A DNA stretch of 64,000 bases from Bacteroidales bacterium UBA3843 (GCA_002392745.1 DGHR01000013.1:40422-104421), one strand, 5' to 3'; counted from the first letter of the stretch, positions 58,098 through 64,000 are shown. Numbers and translations: made by a program. The notes: generated from the letters alone by a model not told the origin.

Positions 58098-59588
58098 TTA
58101 CTCAGCCAGGTTGACGGCGTAGTAGCGGATGCGGCCTTGCGGCGTACAGCCGGTGATGAAGAGGACGCGGTCGCGGTCGGAGGCAGAGTTGGCACGGCGG
58201 ACGATGTCGTCAAGGTCTTCCTCGGTGCGCACGGAGCGGTTGTTGACTTTCAGGATGATGAAGTCCGAGGGAACACCGGCACTCTTCAGTTTGCCCGCCT
58301 TGAGCGATTTGATCTGCAAGCCGTAGTTGATACCCAGGCGCTCTTTCTGCGCATCGGTTAGTTCGGAGAAGGTGGCACCCAAGACGGACGCTTTGTCTTC
58401 GGCAGAGATAACACCCGTACCGCCATCGCGGTTGGTGAGTTTTGCCCGAACAGTCATGGTCTTGCCGTCGCGGAGCAGCGTCACACTCACTACATCACCC
58501 GGACGGTGACGCCCGATATGTTCCTGCAGGTCGGTGCCTGTCTTGACTGCCGCATCGTCAACACGCGTGATCACATCGCCGCTCTTGATGCCTGCTTTCT
58601 CTGCCGCACCGTCCGGCACTACGCGTTCCACGTATGCCCCTTGGAGGGTCGTCAGGTTTTTCTCTTTCTTCAGTTCGGAAGTGATCTCACGCATCTGCAC
58701 GCCGAGAATAGCACGCTGTACGACACCGTACTGGCGGATGTCGCTCACCACTTTCTGTACGATACTGGTCGGAACCGCAAAGCTGTAGCCCGAGTACGAA
58801 CCTGTCTGCGAGGCGATGGCGGTGTTGATTCCCACCAACTCGCCGCGCGTGTTCACCAGCGCACCGCCGGAGTTGCCGGGATTGACTGCCGCGTCGGTCT
58901 GGATGAACGACTCAATCTTCATCTCCGCGTTGAGGATGTTGATGTTACGCGCCTTGGCGGACACGATACCCGCCGTGACGGTCGAAGTGAGGTTGAACGG
59001 ATTGCCGACAGCAAGCACCCATTCGCCGACACGCAGGTCGTCGGAGTTGCCCATCAGGATGACAGGCAGGCCTGTCTCTTCTATTTTCAGGAGCGCAATA
59101 TCCGTATTCGGGTCAGTGCCGACCAGTGTAGCCGTGTACTCGCGTTTGTCGTTGAGGACTACCTGAATCTGGTCCGCATGGTCGATGACATGATTGTTGG
59201 TGACGATATAACCGTCCTCGGAGATGATGACACCCGAACCGGACGCCTGCTGTGCCGGCATCTCGCGTTGCTGCCCCGGACGACCGAAGAAGAACTCAAA
59301 AAGGTCCATCTGCTGCGAGGAGACCTGGTTGCGGTACGTCGTCTTGACGTGGACTACCGCATTGACGGAGAGCTCGGCAGCCTGAGTAAAATCCGTCTCT
59401 CCAGCCTGCGGCAGAGACGCAAAGCGGCTGTAAGCGGCAGGAATTCCGGTGGAATCACTTGTGATTTGTGATTGGTAATTGGTGATTTGAAATTGCGGAT
59501 TGCTGTATTTCAATACAGCGAGTGTTGTTCCGGCGCTGACTGCTGCGACGAGCAGCACGACGCCTAAAAATCGGAATATCTTTTTCAT
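58098..59588 (-). CDS. degP: Periplasmic serine endoprotease of the DegP/HtrA type
   Basis: Envelope quality-control protease and chaperone. The 496-residue protein has an N-terminal signal or anchor helix (FLGVVLLVAAVSAGTTLAVL), a trypsin-like domain with His 133 (TNNHVID), Asp 163 (DPNTDIALLKI) and Ser 240 (NPGNSGGAL), and two PDZ domains (from about 300 and 400). The long LA-loop (QQMDLFEFFFGRPGQQ) fits DegP. Residues 29-43, just after the membrane segment, read NPQFQITNYQSQITS and are encoded by six AATCACC-type heptamers. The frame extends 23 codons further upstream, but the ATG at 59588 gives a normal signal sequence. It stands alone between two terminators. Confidence 0.95.
   Translation of the reverse strand: MKKIFRFLGVVLLVAAVSAGTTLAVLKYSNPQFQITNYQSQITSDSTGIPAAYSRFASLPQAGETDFTQAAELSVNAVVHVKTTYRNQVSSQQMDLFEFFFGRPGQQREMPAQQASGSGVIISEDGYIVTNNHVIDHADQIQVVLNDKREYTATLVGTDPNTDIALLKIEETGLPVILMGNSDDLRVGEWVLAVGNPFNLTSTVTAGIVSAKARNINILNAEMKIESFIQTDAAVNPGNSGGALVNTRGELVGINTAIASQTGSYSGYSFAVPTSIVQKVVSDIRQYGVVQRAILGVQMREITSELKKEKNLTTLQGAYVERVVPDGAAEKAGIKSGDVITRVDDAAVKTGTDLQEHIGRHRPGDVVSVTLLRDGKTMTVRAKLTNRDGGTGVISAEDKASVLGATFSELTDAQKERLGINYGLQIKSLKAGKLKSAGVPSDFIILKVNNRSVRTEEDLDDIVRRANSASDRDRVLFITGCTPQGRIRYYAVNLAE
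59460..59501 (-). repeat. AATCACC heptamer array translated within degP
   Basis: On the minus strand: AATCCGC, AATTTCA, AATCACC, AATTACC, AATCACA, AATCACA. Six units give exactly 14 codons (NPQFQITNYQSQIT). The last four unit types are identical to those in the non-coding array before mazG (24184-24295). Confidence 0.92.
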
Positions 59589-59655
59589 AGTTTCGAATAA
59601 TTTTAGTTGCACATCCTTAGTTGCAAAATCCGTGCCAAGACCGGCAGGCACACAC

Positions 59656-59693
59656 AAAATCAGCCGCCAGAGTCATGCGACCTGACGGCTGAT
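59656..59693 (-). terminator. Rho-independent terminator of the DUF308 gene
   Basis: On the minus strand a 12-bp stem ATCAGCCGTCAG/CTGGCGGCTGAT (one mismatch), 11-nt loop, followed by TTTTG. It lies 25 nt after the stop at 59718. Confidence 0.85.
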
Positions 59694-59717
59694 AGATGAT
59701 TACTGACAGCTGAAAAC

Positions 59718-60317
59718 TTACTTCACCTCCTCTACGTCCTCGATGTCGATTACTTGGTGGAAGCGGTCTGCCAGTTTGTTGAGTTTCTTCTCTACGCGGT
59801 TGACAGCAGCCACTTTAACCCAGTTGCCGATACCGTCTGCGATGATGCCGAGACCTACCAGCCAGGCAATGGTAGTAGCCGAGATGGACGGATCGCAGAA
59901 GAAGCAGTAGCAACCGCCGCACATAGCCAGCACGCCGAGCAGACAGAGTACCCACCAGCGGCGGAAACCAAGGCGCTTGTAGTTGAAGGAGTCCAGCATC
60001 AGGTTCAAGCCCTCATAGAACACCCAGAAAGCAAAGATGAAAGGCAGGGCTACAGCCAGCGGAGCCGGCATGATGATGATTGCCACGCCGAGGAAAACCT
60101 GCAGCAAAGCAGCGAGGAAAGTCAGTCCGCGGAACGGATTGATAGCACGGAGCGTAGCCCATGCACCGAACGTGCTGCAACCGCTGATGATAAGCATCAG
60201 GCCGAACGCCCATGCCAACGAAACGAGGGTGCTGCCCGGATAGATGATACAGAGCACACCCAGTACCACGAGGGCAATACCCGCGAGGCACATCAGAATT
60301 TTAGTACTTGTCTTCAT
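59718..60317 (-). CDS. HdeD-like DUF308 integral membrane protein
   Basis: A 199-residue membrane protein with about six hydrophobic helices in pairs: ILMCLAGIALVVLGVLCIIY, LVSLAWAFGLMLIISGC, GLTFLAALLQVFLGVAIIIM, LAVALPFIFAFWVFYEGLNL, WWVLCLLGVLAMCGGCYCFF and TTIAWLVGLGIIADGIGNW. This doublet pattern with conserved Pro and Gly is the DUF308/HdeD family, linked to acid resistance in E. coli; function elsewhere is unknown. The C-terminus (about 30 residues) is soluble and charged (KKLNKLADRFHQVIDIEDVE). The start at 60317 follows a consensus promoter by 45 nt. It is monocistronic, with a terminator before degP. Confidence 0.88.
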   Translation of the reverse strand: MKTSTKILMCLAGIALVVLGVLCIIYPGSTLVSLAWAFGLMLIISGCSTFGAWATLRAINPFRGLTFLAALLQVFLGVAIIIMPAPLAVALPFIFAFWVFYEGLNLMLDSFNYKRLGFRRWWVLCLLGVLAMCGGCYCFFCDPSISATTIAWLVGLGIIADGIGNWVKVAAVNRVEKKLNKLADRFHQVIDIEDVEEVK

Positions 60318-60361
60318 AGTAATGATATTTAAAAAGTGTTTATTGATAGCAATTGGGAATG

Positions 60362-60393
60362 CAAAGTTACTAATTTTTCCGGAAATAAGCAAA
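60362..60393 (-). promoter_or_regulatory. Promoter of the DUF308 gene
   Basis: On the minus strand: TTTG at 60390-60393, 20 bp spacer, TAACTTTG at 60362-60369. It lies back to back with the plus-strand promoter at 60411. Confidence 0.8.
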
Positions 60394-60410
60394 TAAAAAG
60401 TATGGTTTTC

Positions 60411-60441
60411 TTGCGCATTCCGAAAAAATATCGTATCTTTG
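60411..60441 (+). promoter_or_regulatory. Orphan plus-strand promoter with no gene behind it
   Basis: TTG at 60411-60413, 20 bp spacer, TATCTTTG at 60434-60441 (with CTTTGCAAAG palindrome). Downstream lie only CGTAC repeats and the antisense strand of tRNA-Lys, until ispG at 60891. Confidence 0.65.
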
Positions 60442-60472
60442 CAAAGAAATTGAAAAAGCGATATTTGAAAGT

Positions 60473-60534
60473 CAAATTAAAGTACGAAGGACCGATGTAC
60501 GATGTACGAAGGATGTACGAAGGAACGATGTATA
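60473..60534 (+). repeat. CGTAC-family repeat next to tRNA-Lys
   Basis: Begins CAAATTAAAGTACGAAGGAC and continues with ATGTACGA and AGGAACG units. The first 41 bp nearly match the reverse complement of 23228-23268, and 60480-60518 matches the leuS insertion. Confidence 0.85.
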
Positions 60535-60546
60535 AAAGAGTGGGAC

Positions 60547-60574
60547 AAAAAAAAGCAGCGAAGTTTCGCTGCTT
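60547..60574 (-). terminator. Rho-independent terminator of tRNA-Lys
   Basis: On the minus strand AAGCAGCGAA/TTCGCTGCTT stem of 8-10 bp directly after the tRNA, followed by a run of eight T. Confidence 0.93.
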
Positions 60575-60575
60575 G

Positions 60576-60648
60576 TGAACCAGCTGGGGCTCGAACCCAG
60601 GACCCCATCCTTAAAAGGGATGTGCTCTACCTGCTGAGCTACTGATTC
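60576..60648 (-). tRNA. tRNA-Lys (anticodon UUU)
   Basis: On the minus strand a 73-nt tRNA. Acceptor GAATCAG pairs with CTGGTTC plus discriminator A, the D-arm shows AGCTCAGCAGGTAGAGC, the anticodon loop CTTTTAA gives UUU, and the T-arm is GGTTCGAGCC. CCA is not encoded. It reads AAA and AAG. It is monocistronic, with its own promoter and terminator. Confidence 0.97.
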
Positions 60649-60732
60649 TCCTCGCTCTTCGGTCCGCAAACGCTCCGCCGGTTTACGTCCCGAGGGACCA
60701 TGCGGAATGTCCGTTTTTTCGAAAAGCGGGTG

Positions 60733-60764
60733 CAAAGGTACTGCTTTTTTTTGACATGACCAAA
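60733..60764 (-). promoter_or_regulatory. Promoter of tRNA-Lys
   Basis: On the minus strand: TTTG at 60761-60764, 20 bp spacer beginning GTCATGTC, TACCTTTG at 60733-60740, then CACCCG. The leader of about 80 nt before the tRNA is long for a tRNA transcript. Confidence 0.8.
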
Positions 60765-60890
60765 TTTTTTTGAAGATTTTTAGCAAAAAAGTGCAGTTTG
60801 AGGCTTTAAAGGCGAAAGAAAGTTGGTTTTTAGTCCAAAATTATCAAAAATCAAAGAAAATTATTAGAAAAACATAGATTTATCTTCTAT

Positions 60891-62294
60891 ATGGAAATAA
60901 AGTTAGAATATAAGCGCAGAAAGACCAACCAAGTGCAGGTTGGGAACATCTTTTTAGGTTCTGATTTCCCTATTCGGGTACAGACCATGGCGAATACCAA
61001 CACGAACGATATTGACGGTTCGGTGGACCAAGCGCGGCGGTGTATCGAGGCAGGCGCAGAGCTGCTGCGGTTTACGACGCAGGGGCTGCGCGAAGTGGAG
61101 AGTCTCAAAGAGATTCACGCACAAGTGCTGACGGCAGTGCCGCTGGTAGCGGATGTGCATTTTCAGGCGGACGTGGCAGACGCCGCGGCGCAAGTAGTGG
61201 AGGCAGTGCGCATCAATCCGGGCAATTATATTGACCCTGCGCGCAAGTTCCGGCATATTGATTATACGGACGAGGAATACCGCGCGGAGTTAGCACGGTT
61301 GGAGGAGCGTTTTGTGCAGTTGTTGGACATCTGCAAGGCACATGAGACAGCTATCCGTCTGGGTGTGAACCACGGTTCGCTCAGCGACCGTATCATGTCG
61401 CGTTACGGCGACACGCCGGAAGGAATGGTAGAGAGTGTGATGGAGTTTCTGCGTGTGGCGGTGCGGCATGATTTTCAGAACATCGTCATTTCCATCAAGG
61501 CGAGCAACACTCGCGTGATGGTCGAGACCGTCCGGCTGTTGGTCAAACAGATGCACCATGAGCACATGGCTTTCCCGCTGCACTTGGGTGTGACGGAGGC
61601 CGGCGAAGGCGAGGACGGGCGTATCAAGTCCGCTGTAGGTATCGGTGCGCTGCTGGCAGACGGTATAGGCGACACGATCCGCGTGAGTCTGAGCGAAGCG
61701 CCGGAGAACGAGATTCCTGTTGCCCAACAACTGGTGGATTATTTTGCGGACGAGGAGTCGGTACGATACGACGGCAGCGTAACCGCAGAGGTGTTGGATA
61801 ATATCGGAGGTTACGCCGAGGTGCGCTATACATCCATGGAGGAAGACTGGGAGACGTTCTGTCTGCAAGCCGCGGCAGAGTGCGGACGGTTGCTTTGGGA
61901 ATACAAAGCACAGGAGCTGACGATGGTCAATCCGCATTTCTCGGAGACGAAGTTGAATTTCCTGAGCAAAGATATCCTGCAGGCCGCGCGCGTGCGTATT
62001 TATAAAACGGAGTATATCTCCTGTCCGGGTTGCGGACGGACGATGTTTGACTTGGAAGAAACCATCCGGCGCGTCAAAGCCGCCACGGCACACCTCACGG
62101 GTCTGAAGATTGCCGTGATGGGCTGTATAGTGAACGGTCCGGGCGAGATGGCGGACGCGGATTACGGTTATGTGGGAGCAGGTCGAGGCAAAGTGAGTCT
62201 GTACCGCGGCAAAGAGTGCGTGCTGAAGAACATCCCGCAGGAAGAAGCGGTAGAGCAGTTGTTGAAGTTGATAGAAAGCGACAAGGGGAAGTAG
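60891..62294 (+). CDS. ispG: 4-hydroxy-3-methylbut-2-en-1-yl diphosphate synthase (short form)
   Basis: [4Fe-4S] enzyme of the non-mevalonate isoprenoid pathway, converting MEcPP to HMBPP. The 467-residue protein has the TIM-barrel part (RVQTMANTNTNDI, GAELLRFTTQG, VADVHFQADVADAA, RINPGNY, LGVNHGSLSDR, FPLHLGVTEAG) and the C-terminal reductase-like part with cluster ligands in SCPGCGRT (about 377) and GCIVNGPGEMADADYGYVGA (about 411). Many Bacteroidota IspG proteins are about 600 residues with a large insert between these parts; here only about 90 residues link them. The gene has no consensus promoter in its 243-nt upstream region, and may be read from the plus-strand promoter at 60411. Confidence 0.94.
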   Translation: MEIKLEYKRRKTNQVQVGNIFLGSDFPIRVQTMANTNTNDIDGSVDQARRCIEAGAELLRFTTQGLREVESLKEIHAQVLTAVPLVADVHFQADVADAAAQVVEAVRINPGNYIDPARKFRHIDYTDEEYRAELARLEERFVQLLDICKAHETAIRLGVNHGSLSDRIMSRYGDTPEGMVESVMEFLRVAVRHDFQNIVISIKASNTRVMVETVRLLVKQMHHEHMAFPLHLGVTEAGEGEDGRIKSAVGIGALLADGIGDTIRVSLSEAPENEIPVAQQLVDYFADEESVRYDGSVTAEVLDNIGGYAEVRYTSMEEDWETFCLQAAAECGRLLWEYKAQELTMVNPHFSETKLNFLSKDILQAARVRIYKTEYISCPGCGRTMFDLEETIRRVKAATAHLTGLKIAVMGCIVNGPGEMADADYGYVGAGRGKVSLYRGKECVLKNIPQEEAVEQLLKLIESDKGK

Positions 62295-62430
62295 TTAAAA
62301 TGGTTGCTGCGCAACGCTAAAGAGTTAAAATGTTCCCGTTGCACGAGACGTTAAGTGAATAGTTGATGGTTGATGATGGTTAGTGGTTAAAGGTTTGCAG
62401 GCAGGTTGGGAACGCGCAGGCAATACCCTC

Positions 62431-62460
62431 GATAAGCACTAAGTATCCCTAAGAACAACT
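62431..62460 (+). repeat. Tandem array, three 10-bp units (AAGTATCCCT type), after ispG
   Basis: GATAAGCACT, AAGTATCCCT, AAGAACAACT in 10-bp register; related to 38731-38770. The remainder of the gap 62295-62571 has TTGATGGTTGATGATGG-like direct repeats near 62362 and an isolated TAATTTTG at 62470 with no -33 box. Confidence 0.6.
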
Positions 62461-62503
62461 ACTGTTGTGTAATTTTGCAGCACCAAGCTAATCATCTTGC
62501 CTC

Positions 62504-62566
62504 TCTGGGCGAATTGATTTCTGAGAAACTTTCAAAAATTGAGAAGGAAGATTTGGTAGATTTATA
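62504..62566 (+). pseudogene. Possible remnant reading frame before the DUF3841 gene
   Basis: Codons read SLGELISEKLSKIEKEDLVDL then TAA, a plausible amphipathic C-terminus, but there is no ATG in frame and nothing upstream continues it convincingly. It may be the tail of a lost gene that came with the DUF3841 gene. Confidence 0.3.
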
Positions 62567-62571
62567 ATTAG

Positions 62572-63225
62572 ATGAAAGTATATACTATTCAAACGGTTGC
62601 TTTCTATGAAGAATTAATGCGTGACGGCATTGCTTTTTGTAAAAGAGAAGGTTATTGGTGTCGGGAAAACCGTTTCCAATACGATTGGATGGTTGAGCAG
62701 ATGAAAAAACGCATTGGAGAACCACCTCTCCCTGAAATCAAATATCCTGTTTGGACCTGGAAGCAATACAATAGCAAGAAAGATCCCATACCTCCTATGT
62801 CACCAAAAGACATCCCAGATGAGGAAACCGAAGCCGTTATGATGGAATTGAACGTGCCAGATAATGCCGTACTCTTGTCAGATCTGGATTTGTGGATTCA
62901 TCCGTTGAATGGTTGGGAAATATGCGGCAAAAGAGAAAGTAAACTATTTGAAAAAGAAAAAGATGCGTACGAAAAGGAGCATGGGAAATGCTACCATCTG
63001 AACGATTGGTCTCCAACTATACAAAACAAAATTGTAGCCACATGGGAGCGTGTTTTTGATTTGGGATGGATTGATGCGTATCAAGCACCGAACAAGCCAC
63101 ATAATCGCTCCATTCAAGGAACAATATGGCTATTGCGCAAAGAATGGCTTAAAGTCACGCATATCTTTAATCGTCATAGCGAAATAAAACGGTATGTATT
63201 GAGACCGACTTATCAAATTTGGTAG
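62572..63225 (+). CDS. DUF3841 domain protein
   Basis: A 217-residue cytoplasmic protein of the DUF3841 family. Recognised from MKVYTIQTVAFYEELMRDGI, RFQYDWMVEQMKKRIGEPPL and PVWTWKQYNSKKDPIPP near the N-terminus, and MMELNVPDNAVLLSDLDLWI, with NGTIWLLRKEWLK-like sequence near the C-terminus. Function is unknown; members occur sporadically in bacteria. Base composition is visibly AT-richer than the flanking ispG and pfp, with many AAA, GAA and ATT codons, and the gene sits in a repeat-rich gap, which suggests recent acquisition. No antitoxin-like or defence partner is intact beside it; only a short remnant frame precedes it. Confidence 0.85.
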   Translation: MKVYTIQTVAFYEELMRDGIAFCKREGYWCRENRFQYDWMVEQMKKRIGEPPLPEIKYPVWTWKQYNSKKDPIPPMSPKDIPDEETEAVMMELNVPDNAVLLSDLDLWIHPLNGWEICGKRESKLFEKEKDAYEKEHGKCYHLNDWSPTIQNKIVATWERVFDLGWIDAYQAPNKPHNRSIQGTIWLLRKEWLKVTHIFNRHSEIKRYVLRPTYQIW

Positions 63226-63245
63226 ACACGGATATATGTAAAATC

Positions 63246-63299
63246 AAGTACCAAGTACAAGGTACAAAAGAAGCAGGCGGGCAAATTGTCCGCCTGCTT
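63246..63299. repeat. AAGTACA heptamers and hairpin after the DUF3841 gene
   Basis: Heptamers AAGTACC, AAGTACA, AGGTACA (63246-63266) are followed by a 10-bp perfect stem AAGCAGGCGG/CCGCCTGCTT (63271-63299, 9-nt loop). There is no T run on the plus strand, while the minus strand continues CTTTTG, so it is a weak terminator at best. Confidence 0.6.
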
Positions 63300-63365
63300 G
63301 CGTGATAAAGAAAATCTTAAAAATCGGCAATTGTTTTTATGCTGATGAGTAGGTAATGCATAGCT

Positions 63366-63409
63366 ATTGCCTCCGAATTTACTCCGAGATGACTCCGACC
63401 CGCCTCCGA
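63366..63409 (-). repeat. Tandem array, four 11-bp units (TCGGAGGCAAT type), upstream of pfp
   Basis: On the minus strand TCGGAGGCGGG, TCGGAGTCATC, TCGGAGTAAAT, TCGGAGGCAAT, preceded by AAAATAGTTA as in the 22637 array. It lies in the 522-nt gap before pfp; the part 63410-63546 shows no gene. Confidence 0.82.
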
Positions 63410-63546
63410 TAACTATTTTATAATCCGCTGCAAGCAAGGCGTTTACGGATATTTTACAAACAGACCTGATTTTTAGCGAATCTTAATAATCGTAAACTTT
63501 GGAGATGAAGAGGAAGGGAGAAGACACCCGACTGTGATGTTCATAA

Positions 63547-63612
63547 TGCGAACGAGATGCGAACGAAATGGGAATGTAAATGATTGCAAAATGGCAGCAA
63601 AACGAAAAATAT
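63547..63612 (+). repeat. Tandem array, six degenerate 11-bp units, abutting the pfp promoter
   Basis: ATGCGAACGAG, ATGCGAACGAA, ATGGGAATGTA, AATGATTGCAA, AATGGCAGCAA, AACGAAAAATA. The first two are nearly identical and the rest keep the 11-bp frame. The array ends 23 bp before the -33 box. Confidence 0.7.
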
Positions 63613-63635
63613 TTGGCACAAAAACTTACTCTCTC

Positions 63636-63666
63636 TTGCATATGTCATTTATTTTTAGTACCTTTG
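63636..63666 (+). promoter_or_regulatory. Promoter of pfp
   Basis: TTG at 63636-63638, 20 bp spacer beginning CATATGTC, TACCTTTG at 63659-63666. The -7 box is the left arm of ACCTTTGC-AGTC-GCAAAGGT (63660-63679). The leader is about 75 nt. Confidence 0.83.
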
Positions 63667-63747
63667 CAGTCGCAAAGGTTTGGGCGTTCCCCATCCCATT
63701 ATAAAAACATTAAAGAACAAAGTGTTACATTAAATATTTTAAATCTT

Positions 63748-64000
63748 ATGCAAAAGAGCCCATTACAGATTGCGCGTCAGAGTTACCAGCCGAAGATGCC
63801 GGTAGCATTGCAGGGCGCAATACGCCTCGTGGAAGGCGAGAAAACACAGTCGGTAGCCGATCAAGAGGAAATCAAGAAACTCTTCCCGAATACGTACGGT
63901 CTGCCGATTATTACGATGGAGCCGACAACCGGTGAGAACAAATGCGCAGAGCCGTTCAATGTCGGTGTTATATTGTCGGGCGGACAGGCTCCCGGCGGAC
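63748..64000 (+). CDS. pfp: Diphosphate--fructose-6-phosphate 1-phosphotransferase, 5' part only
   Basis: PPi-dependent phosphofructokinase, a reversible glycolytic step. Only 84 codons lie in the window. The N-terminus MQKSPLQIARQSYQPKMPVA and the first nucleotide/phosphate loop GVILSGGQAPGG match the long PFP group common in Bacteroidota, where GGQAPGGH is a signature of the PPi-dependent enzymes. The upstream 522-nt gap carries two 11-bp arrays and a strong promoter. The rest of the gene continues past the window edge. Confidence 0.9.
   Translation, partial: MQKSPLQIARQSYQPKMPVALQGAIRLVEGEKTQSVADQEEIKKLFPNTYGLPIITMEPTTGENKCAEPFNVGVILSGGQAPGG

Noticed and set aside
60336..60578. 80-codon plus-strand frame behind the orphan promoter
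   Set aside because: Its start lies upstream of the promoter, and its second half is CGTAC repeat and tRNA terminator sequence; no protein-like features.
60472..60786. Minus-strand reading frame containing GESVAQQVEHIPFKDGVLGS
   Set aside because: It is a translation across tRNA-Lys and its terminator.
62470..62477. TAATTTTG as promoter of the DUF3841 gene
   Set aside because: No TTG at the 20-bp upstream position; kept only as a weak observation.

Overview
The window is a gene-dense stretch of a Bacteroidota chromosome, most likely order Bacteroidales. The evidence is the promoter type (TTG or TTTG, about 20 bp, then TAnnTTTG, seen a dozen times), two SusC/SusD pairs, calycin-like/PCMD surface proteins, a PPi-dependent phosphofructokinase, a Bacteroidota-type division cluster and a DUF3841 protein. 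Genus cannot be fixed from this sequence. No IS element, prophage, CRISPR array or rRNA operon was seen.

Layout. 1-2747 (minus): MBL-fold hydrolase, family 2 glycosyltransferase, argS (cut by the window edge). 3012-5103 (plus): small membrane protein and Xaa-Pro aminopeptidase. 5100-15531 (minus): operon of a TonB-dependent receptor and three large secreted proteins. 15768-22154 (minus): htpG, SusD, SusC. 22855-25166 (plus): DUF59 protein, lpxH, mazG. 25167-25731 (minus): lipoprotein and tRNA-Leu. 25884-37863 (plus): M16 peptidase, a second SusC/SusD/lipoprotein operon, a secreted M6 metalloprotease and a secreted C10 cysteine protease. 38236-48977 (plus): division and cell wall cluster mraZ-rsmH-ftsL-ftsI-murE-mraY-murD-ftsW-murG. 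49270-58012 (plus): rplU, rpmA, serS, two uncharacterised envelope proteins, transketolase, leuS. 58098-60648 (minus): degP-like protease, DUF308 membrane protein, tRNA-Lys. 60891 to the end (plus): ispG, a DUF3841 gene and the start of pfp.

Functionally the window combines housekeeping genes (translation, peptidoglycan, lipid A, isoprenoids, sugar phosphates) with outer-membrane nutrient capture. The locus with a SusC/SusD pair followed by two secreted proteases suggests uptake of protein-derived substrates. No carbohydrate-active enzyme was recognised near either Sus pair.

The most unusual signal is a set of short degenerate tandem arrays with strictly kept periods of 7, 10 or 11 bp. The same heptamer families occur between genes and, in frame, inside conserved genes: argS, mazG, murE (twice), murD, serS, leuS (twice) and degP. 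The 11-bp arrays lie just upstream of sufT-like, serS, leuS and pfp genes. A separate GC-rich palindromic repeat sits in the division cluster and is translated twice within rsmH. Promoters also share features beyond the usual core: an ATGT tract right after the -33 TTG, and a CCG just downstream of the -7 box. One SusC gene appears to be leaderless.
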